Shown: positions 1-6,837 of the stretch, one piece after another | Layout of the letters: each line of letters begins with the position of its first letter | Numbering within the stretch: the stretch's first letter is position 1 | From: Treponema sp. | GTDB lineage: Bacteria > Spirochaetota > Spirochaetia > Treponematales > Breznakiellaceae | Assembly (NCBI GenBank): GCA_031263265.1 | Contig: JAISGE010000022.1 | Coordinates: 1 to 16,001, forward strand | Direction: 5' to 3' | Length of the DNA stretch: 16,001 bases | Position numbers and translations under genes: made by a program | Notes under the pieces: model-generated | The model's database searches: none | What the model was told of the DNA's origin: nothing | Seen by the model: only the letters and a program-made list of their open reading frames with translations

Positions 1-6
1 AAGCGT

Positions 7-1572
7 ATGAACTATAGCATGTTCAGGTATAGTCTTTTGTTGGCTGTTATTACTATCCTGATAACAGGATGCACGACGTTATCGGTAAAAAAACTGGAAA
101 CCATAGCCGCCCAAGCGCCGGACGCCGCAGCATACCTGCTCGATGAACTTAAAACCAAAAAAATTATTTTCATCAATGAAACTCATACAATCATGAATGA
201 AGAGTTGTTTCTGGCCGAACATTTACAAGAATTCTACGACGCGGGCGTCCGGTATTTCTTTTCAGAAGGTAATATAACTAAAGAAAGTTATTTGCCTATC
301 TATCCATGGACGTCTACGGGTAATAGAGTTGAAAGAAGAGCATTAATACAGGCGGTAGTATCACTGGAACAATCGACGGCTGGTACGGATCCATTCATGG
401 TAGTATTACCGGAAGAGGGAAAGGACCCTAATTATGAAAACCATGATTCGGCAAATATGACTGACTGGATAAATTACCGCGATGAATACGCGGTGAAAAA
501 TATCATTGAAACACTGGATAACGCGCCGCCTGAAGCAAAAGCTATCTGTCTCTTCGGAGGGGCTCACGGGGTTAAAACAGTGACGAAAGAGACTCAAGAT
601 GATGGAACCACTATGGACCGGATTCCTTTAGGCTATCTGCTGTCCGAACACTATGGTTCTGATTTCATCTCGGTGGCTTTCATTAGTGAAAGTAGACCTG
701 AATTTGAAGATGCATGGAAGCGGTTAATTTCAGGTTCAAAGATTATATCGCCGAAAAACGCAAAGGCTATCAAAGATATAGTATACTATGGTTCATATTT
801 GTTCGGTCATAATTATTATGACACATTTATAGCGAATAGAGAAACATACTTTGGGACTCCCTCTAACTATGTTCCTAGTGATGATCAACTCCGGTTCTGG
901 GTACAAACTTTAAAAGAATTTGAACTAAACGATCCGAAATGGGCGGATGTGCCTCAAATAGAAAAAGGCAGCGTATATCTCATCATGGTGTACTATCTAA
1001 AACTGTATTACGGCGATCATTTTAACTATATACTCTGGAAAACCCCCGGTGGAGAAGGGGCTCCATCATTGCTTCAGGCATTGGAAGCCCTTGAATCCTA
1101 TGCGTTTAATGAGTCCGTTAAGCCATCCGCAATGATACAGTTTCATCACTCGCTGGAAGATATGCGTCTATACAGCGAGTATATGTACTATTCATTGCTT
1201 ACTGACGTTCTTGAATATGGGCGGGATATAAAAGATATAGTCAAAACGGGCAATATACAATTTATTATAAAAGCCCGCGAACTTTTTCCAGAAGACCTGT
1301 GGACGCTGTACTGGCTGGCGTTTATTCATACCGAAACCGGCGCGTATGCCGAGGGGCTTGCCCATTTTCAGGAGTTATTCGCGAATGACTTGTCTTTGTG
1401 CATGTCAATCTTACCCTTAGCTTATAAAAAAGCCGCAAAATGTGCTGGGGCCTTGGGAAACACACGGCTTTCTGCGGAATATACCGCGCTCTCTGAAAGC
1501 CTGTATAATGAACACGGTATTGATCCCTCGCAAGGGCCTTTCAGTATCGAGACAGGGTATCACTTGAAATGA
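7..1572 (+). CDS. Lipoprotein with Tiki/ChaN/EreA-like domain and TPR-like C-terminus
   Basis: Seen: a 521-residue protein with a signal peptide (hydrophobic residues 9-20) and a lipobox ITGC, so Cys22 is the likely lipidated residue and the protein is membrane-anchored. A strand-like segment leads to INETH (Glu58, His60), followed by a helix with Glu71-His72. A second conserved-looking motif, FGGAHG, lies at 183-188 (His187). This E-x-H plus GG-x-H arrangement is typical of the Tiki/TraB/ChaN/erythromycin-esterase-like superfamily, which includes haem-binding and metal-dependent hydrolase members. From about residue 425 to 505 the sequence becomes TPR-like (LYWLAFIHTETGAYAEGLAH). Substrate and activity are unknown; the superfamily call is inferred from motifs. 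The frame is open to the left edge, so the start is uncertain: ATG at 7 or 19 both give a good signal peptide, and no Shine-Dalgarno site is visible. The next gene is another lipoprotein in the same direction, 70 nt downstream. Confidence 0.6.
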   Translation: MNYSMFRYSLLLAVITILITGCTTLSVKKLETIAAQAPDAAAYLLDELKTKKIIFINETHTIMNEELFLAEHLQEFYDAGVRYFFSEGNITKESYLPIYPWTSTGNRVERRALIQAVVSLEQSTAGTDPFMVVLPEEGKDPNYENHDSANMTDWINYRDEYAVKNIIETLDNAPPEAKAICLFGGAHGVKTVTKETQDDGTTMDRIPLGYLLSEHYGSDFISVAFISESRPEFEDAWKRLISGSKIISPKNAKAIKDIVYYGSYLFGHNYYDTFIANRETYFGTPSNYVPSDDQLRFWVQTLKEFELNDPKWADVPQIEKGSVYLIMVYYLKLYYGDHFNYILWKTPGGEGAPSLLQALEALESYAFNESVKPSAMIQFHHSLEDMRLYSEYMYYSLLTDVLEYGRDIKDIVKTGNIQFIIKARELFPEDLWTLYWLAFIHTETGAYAEGLAHFQELFANDLSLCMSILPLAYKKAAKCAGALGNTRLSAEYTALSESLYNEHGIDPSQGPFSIETGYHLK

Positions 1573-1626
1573 ACTATATAAAAGAGCCTTGTAGTTTTTT
1601 ATATTGCAAAGAGGAGTAGCCGAATA

Positions 1627-1641
1627 ATGGCTAGTACATAA
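1627..1641 (+). other. Four-codon minicistron ahead of the CAP lipoprotein gene
   Basis: The best ribosome binding site in the gap, AAAGAGGAG (1608-1616), sits 10 nt before an ATG at 1627. That ATG opens a four-codon reading frame (MAST, then TAA at 1639-1641), and the stop ends one base before the ATG at 1643 of the CAP lipoprotein. This would allow a ribosome to terminate and re-initiate on the real gene. Translation of so short a frame is inferred, not shown; the arrangement could be chance. Confidence 0.25.
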
Positions 1642-1642
1642 T

Positions 1643-2473
1643 ATGGAGTTTAAGAACATGACGGTACGTATTTTTCTGAGAAACCGGTTGAGAGACTTTA
1701 TGGTTTTAGCCGGGATGGTAACTTTGCTTAGTATGTTATTCTGTTCATGCAAGACCTTGAGCATGAGTTCAGATGGTTTGTTTGGATCATCTAGTACTTC
1801 CGAGACAAGCAAAGAAAACACTTCCCTTGATGCCCGTATAGATCCTGACGCAGGTCATTGGGACATTGCATCCTTGGATACTGCAAAGGATGCGGATTAT
1901 CTTTCTGCCATTGAAAAAGATGTGGTGTTAGAAATGAATAAAGTCAGAAACAATCCAAAGCAATACGCGGAACTGTATATTCAGCCGGAATTGGGCTATT
2001 ATAATGGGAACCTGTATTCAAGACCGGGACAGATAAGCATACAAACTCAGGAGGGGAAGAAAGCGGTAGAAGCGTGTATTGCTGCCTTATCAAACATGAA
2101 AAGCGTACCGCGCTTGACCCCTGAATTAGGTTTGTCCCTTGGCGCTAAAGATCATACCGCAGATCAAGGTAAAACGGGAAAGACCGGTCATGACGGTAGT
2201 GATAGAAGCACACCCTTTACCCGTATAAATCGATACGGATCAGGGTATACCGCTGCCGGCGAAAATATTGCCTATGGCCCCACTACGGGCCGTGAGCTTG
2301 TGGTGCAACTCCTGATCGATGACGGCGTACCTTCCCGGGGACATCGCACGAATATTATGAACAAAGATTTTGAGCAGACCGGCATTTCCTTTGGGAAACA
2401 CCCGGAGTTTAGAACGATATGTGTCATCACATACGCCAAGGACTATGTGAGTAATGAATTTATTATAGATTGA
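1643..2473 (+). CDS. CAP/SCP-domain lipoprotein
   Basis: Seen: a 276-residue protein with a basic N-terminus (RNRLRD), a hydrophobic stretch at about 19-33 and a lipobox ending in Cys36 (LFCSC), which indicates a membrane-anchored lipoprotein exposed outside the cytoplasm. A Ser/Thr-rich linker precedes a CAP (SCP/PR-1) domain from about residue 90 to the end. Its signature elements are in order: a helix with LEMNKVRNNPKQYAELYI, an AKDHTADQ helix with the putative metal-binding His, GENIAYG with the Glu, and SRGHRTNIMNKDFEQTGISF with the second His. Bacterial CAP proteins are widespread; few have a known role, with proposals including proteolysis, lipid or surface-polymer binding. The start is ambiguous: ATG 1643 follows a minicistron stop directly, whereas ATG 1658 (residue 6) has GGAG nine bases upstream. 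The gene ends 8 nt before the sulfite reductase start, so the two are probably co-translated. Confidence 0.85.
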   Translation: MEFKNMTVRIFLRNRLRDFMVLAGMVTLLSMLFCSCKTLSMSSDGLFGSSSTSETSKENTSLDARIDPDAGHWDIASLDTAKDADYLSAIEKDVVLEMNKVRNNPKQYAELYIQPELGYYNGNLYSRPGQISIQTQEGKKAVEACIAALSNMKSVPRLTPELGLSLGAKDHTADQGKTGKTGHDGSDRSTPFTRINRYGSGYTAAGENIAYGPTTGRELVVQLLIDDGVPSRGHRTNIMNKDFEQTGISFGKHPEFRTICVITYAKDYVSNEFIID

Positions 2474-2481
2474 GGTGAAAA

Positions 2482-3168
2482 ATGGAGATTAACGCGGCTG
2501 CATTAAAAACTAAAGGTTTCTTTCAACAAGCCCAAACAGATAAATTCTCTTTGCGGCTTTGTACGTCTGGCGGTACCATACATACCGACTATCTGAAAAA
2601 AGCAATGGAAATTGCGGATACATACGGTGAAGGACAACTTCATTTTACAACCCGTCAGCAGATAGAAATCCCCTATATCCCCGCAGACAATGTGGAGGCG
2701 GTTCAGAACGTCTTGTTCGATGCCGGCATCAAAACCTTCATTGGAGGCCCGCGGGTCAGAACTGTAGTAGCCTGCCTTGGCGCTGCAGTGTGTAAATTCG
2801 GGCAAATAGAAACAGGGGAGCTTGCAAAAGAAATTCACGAGGCCTATTTTGGCCGTGAGCTTCCTGCGAAATTAAAGATTGCCATTACCGGATGTAAAAA
2901 TAATTGCGCTAAAGTAGAGGCAAATGACATAGGCATCAGAGGGGTAAACCACGGTTATCAGTTGTATTTTGGAGGTTGTTTTGGCCATGAAACCCGAATA
3001 GGCAAGCCTTTTTTGCCGGTTCTTGTAGAAAAAGACCAGGTATTGAACGTAATTGCCTGTACCGTGCGTTTTTTTGCAAGCCAAGCGGTAAAGGGAGAAC
3101 GGCTTGGGAAATTGATAGACCGTATTGGCATTGATGCCTTTAAAAAGGCGCTCGAAGGGGCAGTGTAG
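2482..3168 (+). CDS. Low-molecular-weight siroheme/[4Fe-4S] sulfite (or nitrite) reductase
   Basis: Seen: 228 residues with an N-terminal ferredoxin-like half domain (about 15-85, including FTTRQQIEIPYIP) followed by the siroheme and 4Fe-4S region. The cluster-binding cysteines are complete: C98-x5-C104 (ACLGAAVCKFG) and C138-x3-C142 (TGCKNNCAKVEANDIGI). Known: proteins of this length and pattern form the single-half, low-molecular-weight sulfite reductases of anaerobes, which reduce sulfite to sulfide with six electrons in the cytoplasm. Full-length assimilatory enzymes (CysI, NirA) are about twice as long. No extra ferredoxin domain is present, so an external electron donor is needed, and none is encoded nearby. 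A GAGGTG ribosome site overlapping the upstream stop (TGA 2471-2473) precedes ATG 2482, suggesting translational coupling to the CAP lipoprotein. Nitrite as substrate cannot be excluded from sequence. Confidence 0.82.
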   Translation: MEINAAALKTKGFFQQAQTDKFSLRLCTSGGTIHTDYLKKAMEIADTYGEGQLHFTTRQQIEIPYIPADNVEAVQNVLFDAGIKTFIGGPRVRTVVACLGAAVCKFGQIETGELAKEIHEAYFGRELPAKLKIAITGCKNNCAKVEANDIGIRGVNHGYQLYFGGCFGHETRIGKPFLPVLVEKDQVLNVIACTVRFFASQAVKGERLGKLIDRIGIDAFKKALEGAV

Positions 3169-3234
3169 TCTACTGGGTATAGGTATTTCATCTCCTACTT
3201 TTCTTTTCTCGTTGAATCGACTAAACTTGAGGTT

Positions 3235-3696
3235 ATGGGAATTATTGACCGTCTTGGAGATGTGATAAGAAGTTATCTTAATGATGAGGCTGAAGATCCT
3301 TTTGAAAGGTCCTCCCAAAACCGGGGACAGTCCTATGCGGATCCGGATATGGAAGTGGCCTTTGAAGAACTGGATGATTATCTACAGGGAAAAACAGAAC
3401 AAAAAAAACGCCCTTCCTTTGAAGCTAGCAATTTCCGTACCTCAACAGGCACAAGGAGTTTTACTGATCCAGAGGTTCCCGAATCTCTACGACAGGATTT
3501 TGCAGAACTCGGCGTGTCTGTGGGTGCATCTCCTGAAGTGTGTAAGGCTGCCTATAAAAAACTCCTCAAGATCCACCACCCTGACCGCCACGCGGGGCAT
3601 CCTGGAAATATGAAAAAGGCCACTGAAAAGTCCGCCCGGATAAATGCTGCATTTGATCGTATTGAACAGTGGCGGCAAACGGGGAAAACGGACTAA
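3235..3696 (+). CDS. Small J-domain protein (C-terminal J domain)
   Basis: Seen: a 153-residue protein whose last 65 residues form a J domain: helix II with AAYKKLLKIH, the HPD tripeptide at 115-117 (HHPDRH), and helix III with AFDRIEQW. The HPD motif is what J proteins use to stimulate ATP hydrolysis by Hsp70/DnaK, so a co-chaperone role in the cytoplasm is expected. It lacks the Gly/Phe region, zinc finger and C-terminal substrate domains of DnaJ. Instead the N-terminal half is acidic and low-complexity (for example DDEAEDPFE-like and FEELDDYL segments), opening with the helix MGIIDRLGDVIRSYL. The start is chosen for that conserved-looking N-terminus, although GAGG at 3229-3232 is only two bases from the ATG, unusually close. 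It lies 66 nt after the sulfite reductase and converges on the MerR gene. The Hsp70 partner and client are unknown. Confidence 0.8.
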   Translation: MGIIDRLGDVIRSYLNDEAEDPFERSSQNRGQSYADPDMEVAFEELDDYLQGKTEQKKRPSFEASNFRTSTGTRSFTDPEVPESLRQDFAELGVSVGASPEVCKAAYKKLLKIHHPDRHAGHPGNMKKATEKSARINAAFDRIEQWRQTGKTD

Positions 3697-3725
3697 AGAA
3701 GGCAGTAAGATGAACTAGTAAATAG

Positions 3726-4142
3726 TTATCCTGTTCCTTGGACTGTTGCTGCGGGCTCGGAGCTTACACCGGTCAACGTAACCTTTTCATACTGCTCGGT
3801 AAAGTATTCGATCTTATGGGTAACCTTATGTAGATACTTCTGCATTTCCTGAATTTGGTTTTCTACCTCTTTTTTGTGTTCCTGCAGCAATGCACAACGC
3901 TGTTTTAAGGTACCATCCCCTTCCAGGCTCAACGTAACAAAATGCTTGATCTGTTTAATGGACATGCCTGTATTTTTAAGACAGCAAATAAGGCTCAACC
4001 ATTCCAGATCCTGTTCTGAATACCGGCGTATCCCTGTATGGCTCCGTGCTATACTGGGTAACAAGCCCTCGTTTTCATAATACCGTAAGACATAAGGCGG
4101 TAAGGCAGTTTTCTCTGATACCTGCTTAATTGTAAAAAACAA
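3726..4142 (-). CDS. MerR-family transcriptional regulator, AdhR/NmlR-like
   Basis: Seen: 138 residues with a MerR winged helix-turn-helix at the N-terminus (FTIKQVSEKTALPPYVLRYY, then ENEGLLP and GIRRYSEQDLEWL) and a long dimerisation coiled coil from about 75 to 118. It lacks the C-terminal cysteine pairs of metal-sensing MerR proteins. Cys53 and Cys54 in the segment LICCLKNTGMSIKQI fall where AdhR/NmlR-type members carry a redox- or aldehyde-sensing cysteine; assignment to that subgroup is inference. The start is TTG: on the minus strand AAGGAGG lies eight bases upstream of it, and the MerR N-terminus aligns exactly from there, so this start is well supported. MerR proteins activate promoters with long spacers by untwisting them. 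It follows glnS by 84 nt in the same direction; no obvious target gene for aldehyde or thiol stress is adjacent. Confidence 0.85.
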   Translation of the reverse strand: MFFTIKQVSEKTALPPYVLRYYENEGLLPSIARSHTGIRRYSEQDLEWLSLICCLKNTGMSIKQIKHFVTLSLEGDGTLKQRCALLQEHKKEVENQIQEMQKYLHKVTHKIEYFTEQYEKVTLTGVSSEPAATVQGTG

Positions 4143-4213
4143 AACACGTTCCTCCTTCTTTTACCTGCTCCTTATCAATAACGTTACCGCAGAGGATCTA
4201 CCCCTTTATCGCG

Positions 4214-4237
4214 CTCGTATACTGGTTTAGATACGAG
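4214..4237 (-). repeat. Inverted repeat overlapping the glnS stop codon
   Basis: CTCGTAT (4214-4220) and ATACGAG (4231-4237) are a perfect 7-bp inverted repeat with a 10-nt loop that contains the glnS stop codon. The transcript would form a hairpin just at the end of the gene. There is no following T-run on the minus strand, so it is not a typical intrinsic terminator; it could stabilise the mRNA end or separate glnS from the MerR gene, or be chance. Confidence 0.3.
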
Positions 4238-6002
4238 TCTTTTCCTTGATCTTGTTCCATGTATCCCGTAAACCCACGGTCCGGTTAAAAACCGGTTTTT
4301 TCCCTCCTTCCTGATCTTGATCCTCCAGGGTATCCGTATCCCGGACAAAGTAGCCTAGCCGCTCAAATTGGTAGCGATCCCCTGGAGCAGCCTTCCCAAG
4401 GCAGGGTTCGCCATACGCGGCAGGAATCACGTCCAGGGACTGAGGATTGAGCATATCAATGAAGGAAGCTCCTACAGGGACTTCCATAGGCCGTTCCACC
4501 CCAAAGAGGTAGTCGTAGAGCCGTACCTCCAGAGCCACGGCATGGGCGCAGGATACCCAATGAATCGTACTCTTCACTTTCCGGTTATTGGGGGCATTAC
4601 CCCCGCGTGTTTCCGGGTGGTAGGTACAACGCACTGCGGTAATCTCCCCGGTACCTGGATCCTTGTCAAAGCCCGTGCAGGTAACAACGTAAGCGTACCG
4701 GAGCCGCACCTGATTACCTGGATAGAGCCGGTAGTATTTCGGCGGAGGGACTTCTGCAAAGTCTTCCCGCTCAATCCACAGTTCCCGGGAAAAACGGATC
4801 TGCCGGTTTCCAGCAGTAGGGTCTTCAGGGTTGTTCACCGCTTCCAGTTCCTCTTCCCGGCCTGGCTCCCAGTTTTCGATGATGAGCTTCAAAGGCCGAA
4901 GAACCGCCATAACCCGCGGGGAACGCTTGTTGAGGTCTTCCCGTAGACAGTACTCTAAAAACGCTATGTCCACCATGCTGTCGTTCTTGGCGATCCCGAT
5001 CTGGGAAATAAAATTCCGCAGGGCTTCCGGGGTATAGCCCCGCCGCCGCAGCCCGGCAATGGTGGGCATCCGGGGATCGTCCCAGCCGCTTACGTACTTT
5101 TCCTGAACCAGTTTGAGCAAATACCGTTTGGAAAGCACCGTATAACTCAGGTTGAGCCGGGCAAATTCAATCTGCCGGGAGGGAAAGACCTCTGCTTCCC
5201 GGATAAACCATTCATACAGGGGCCGGTGGATCTCGTATTCTAAAGAACACAGGGAATGGGTGATTCCCTCTTTGGCGTCTGAGAGGGGATGCTGGAAATC
5301 GTACATCGGATAGATACACCAGGCGTTTCCCGTCCGGTAGTGGGTATCCCGGCGGATCCGGTACATCACCGGGTCCCGCAGGAGTAGATTCGGGCTTGCC
5401 ATGTCAATCTTGGCCCGCAAGGTTTTCCCACCGTCTGGGAATTCCCCTTGGCGCATACGGGCGAACAAGTCCAGGTTTTCCTCCACAGGCCGATCCCGGT
5501 AGGGGCTATTCCGGCCCGGAGGGGTGTTGGTGATGTGGGTTTTGTCTTCCACCGCGGTTCCCCGGTATTCGCTTATGGCCTCTTCCGAAAGGTCATCCAC
5601 ATAGGCCTTACCCTTCTTGATAATCTTCACCGCCAACTCATAGAGGTACTCATAGTAATCCGAGGCATAATACTCCCGGCCTTCCCAATCAAACCCCAGC
5701 CATAGAACATCCCGCTTAATGGCCTCAACATACGAGATATCCTCTTTTTCCGGGTTGGTATCATCAAAACGGAGGTTGCACTTTCCCTCGAATTGCTGGG
5801 CCATGGAAAAGTCAACCATCAGGGCCTTGCAGTGGCCGATGTGGAGCCAGCCGTTTGGTTCCGGGGGAAATCGAGTATGCACATAGGTGTAGCGGCCGCT
5901 GCCAAGGTCGTCTTTAATAAAATCAACAATAAAATTGCTTGCCATAAGATTCCCCGTATCCATCAAAGCAAGCGACTCCGGGTCAGTTCGAGTTTCATTC
6001 AT
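4227..6002 (-). CDS. glnS: Glutaminyl-tRNA synthetase
   Basis: Charges tRNA-Gln with glutamine in the cytoplasm, a class I aminoacyl-tRNA synthetase. Seen: 591 residues, close to the 554 of the E. coli enzyme plus a short N-terminal extension of about 20 residues. The HIGH motif is present in TRFPPEPNGWLHIGHCKAL (His54-His57), followed by CNLRFDDTNPEKEDI. The KMSKS-type motif is VLSKR at 289-293, with Leu in place of the Met of the E. coli enzyme. WCIYPMYDF and ITHSLCSLE mark the catalytic core specific to GlnRS rather than GluRS, and WDDPRMPTIAGLRRRGYTPE follows. The C-terminal half has the two-barrel anticodon-binding region ending in KPVFNRTVGLRDTW. AAGGAAG lies about six bases upstream of the ATG. 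It follows the 199-aa gene by 48 nt and may be co-transcribed with it. Direct charging means tRNA-Gln need not go through the GatCAB route. Confidence 0.97.
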   Translation of the reverse strand: MNETRTDPESLALMDTGNLMASNFIVDFIKDDLGSGRYTYVHTRFPPEPNGWLHIGHCKALMVDFSMAQQFEGKCNLRFDDTNPEKEDISYVEAIKRDVLWLGFDWEGREYYASDYYEYLYELAVKIIKKGKAYVDDLSEEAISEYRGTAVEDKTHITNTPPGRNSPYRDRPVEENLDLFARMRQGEFPDGGKTLRAKIDMASPNLLLRDPVMYRIRRDTHYRTGNAWCIYPMYDFQHPLSDAKEGITHSLCSLEYEIHRPLYEWFIREAEVFPSRQIEFARLNLSYTVLSKRYLLKLVQEKYVSGWDDPRMPTIAGLRRRGYTPEALRNFISQIGIAKNDSMVDIAFLEYCLREDLNKRSPRVMAVLRPLKLIIENWEPGREEELEAVNNPEDPTAGNRQIRFSRELWIEREDFAEVPPPKYYRLYPGNQVRLRYAYVVTCTGFDKDPGTGEITAVRCTYHPETRGGNAPNNRKVKSTIHWVSCAHAVALEVRLYDYLFGVERPMEVPVGASFIDMLNPQSLDVIPAAYGEPCLGKAAPGDRYQFERLGYFVRDTDTLEDQDQEGGKKPVFNRTVGLRDTWNKIKEKTRI

Positions 6003-6050
6003 ACCATCTTCCTTACATAAATCCTTAACGTATAAATCAGCATTGAGAAG

Positions 6051-6650
6051 TCAAAAATTGGTCAGATAGCATAAACCAATCAGCAAAATAGCTTTAAGAC
6101 ACTCAGCGTCCACAGGGCAATCTAGATTCAGCTTCTGCAGCCTGCCTATTTGTCCTCCATACCACCAAAAAAGCCCCATCTGGGTATCAATACGAAAGGT
6201 ATACTCGGTAAAATCTTCTTTCTGGCTCTGGACACCGAAGAACAGGTAGGCCAGTTCCTCAAGGATACGGCTAAAATCCACCAGGGCCTTTTGATACTGG
6301 CCTTGTTCTATCTTGGCAATAAAAGGGGGTATCCGATCCTGAAGCCGTTCTTTACACCCTTCATCGGCCTTTTCAATCCAGGTTTTTTGAATCAAAAGAT
6401 CCAGATTATTCTGAAAATGCGCTAGAAAATGCGGTATCTTATAATGCTCGTCAACAGGAGGGGTATCAACATGCGTACCTTCCCAAAGACGGGTATAATC
6501 CGCGGCGATCCCCAAAATACCGGCAAAAGCCTTGGCAGCTTCGATACTGGGTCCTCGCGCTGGCGGAAATCCCTCATATGGGAAGAGGGCTTCTGCGATC
6601 TGCCGGTATTCTTCAGGGACTTTAGAGATACTGAGAGAACTACTTAACAT
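6051..6650 (-). CDS. Hypothetical protein, 199 aa, not recognised
   Basis: I do not recognise this family. Seen: a mostly helical-looking protein of 199 residues with no signal peptide. An N-terminal segment contains EEYRQIAEALFPYEGFPPAR, a middle helical stretch LAHFQNNLDLLIQK, and a distinctive aromatic segment MGLFWWYGGQIGRLQKL near residue 160. The C-terminus ECLKAILLIGLCYLTNF is hydrophobic enough to be a buried helix or one weak membrane segment. It is probably cytoplasmic. The ATG at 6650 has no convincing Shine-Dalgarno site; no other in-frame ATG or GTG exists nearby. It sits 48 nt upstream of glnS in the same direction and is preceded by a 9-bp dyad (6663-6698). Coding is supported by length and by the tight layout rather than by homology. 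Confidence 0.6.
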   Translation of the reverse strand: MLSSSLSISKVPEEYRQIAEALFPYEGFPPARGPSIEAAKAFAGILGIAADYTRLWEGTHVDTPPVDEHYKIPHFLAHFQNNLDLLIQKTWIEKADEGCKERLQDRIPPFIAKIEQGQYQKALVDFSRILEELAYLFFGVQSQKEDFTEYTFRIDTQMGLFWWYGGQIGRLQKLNLDCPVDAECLKAILLIGLCYLTNF

Positions 6651-6662
6651 ACTGTAACCATG

Positions 6663-6698
6663 CTGAGAAAACCAAAAATTGTCAACACTTTTTCTCAG
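6663..6698. promoter_or_regulatory. 9-bp dyad in the divergent intergenic region
   Basis: CTGAGAAAA (6663-6671) and TTTTCTCAG (6690-6698) are a perfect 9-bp inverted repeat separated by 18 bases, starting 13 bases upstream of the ATG of the 199-aa gene. The spacer contains TTGACA on the minus strand (6680-6685), a good -35 hexamer, although the matching -10 position is poor (CATGGT). On the plus strand TTGTCA (6679-6684) precedes GATAAT (6700-6705) with a short 15-bp spacer. The layout suits an operator or a 5'-UTR hairpin; function is inferred. Confidence 0.35.
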
Positions 6699-6740
6699 TG
6701 ATAATCCTGCACTGTTCGCAAGAGGAACCCGGGGGCGTAC

Positions 6741-6769
6741 TTGATAAGAACGTCATATCATATAATAAT
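6741..6769 (+). promoter_or_regulatory. Candidate sigma-70-type promoter for the chemoreceptor gene
   Basis: TTGATA (6741-6746) and AATAAT (6764-6769) are spaced 17 bp, with a perfect TATAAT overlapping at 6761-6766. The site is about 70 bp upstream of the chemoreceptor start and is in the right orientation. No motility-type (FliA) promoter consensus was seen. Based on hexamers and spacing only. Confidence 0.4.
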
Positions 6770-6837
6770 GCCAGTATCCTAGAGAAAAAATAAAAAACAG
6801 AGTCTTGGATTGATAAGGAGTTATAGATTTTTTTATT

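Noticed and set aside
1576..1604. AT-only inverted repeat ATATAAAA/TTTTATAT after the first lipoprotein gene
   Set aside because: The stem has no G-C pairs and would be unstable; a terminator call is not supported.
1417..1821. 134-codon open frame on the - strand across the gap between the two lipoprotein genes
   Set aside because: It overlaps the ends of both supported genes and has no ribosome site or recognisable motif.
3713..3727. AACTA/TAGTT inverted repeat between the convergent J-protein and MerR genes
   Set aside because: Five weak pairs and no T-run; too small to call a terminator.
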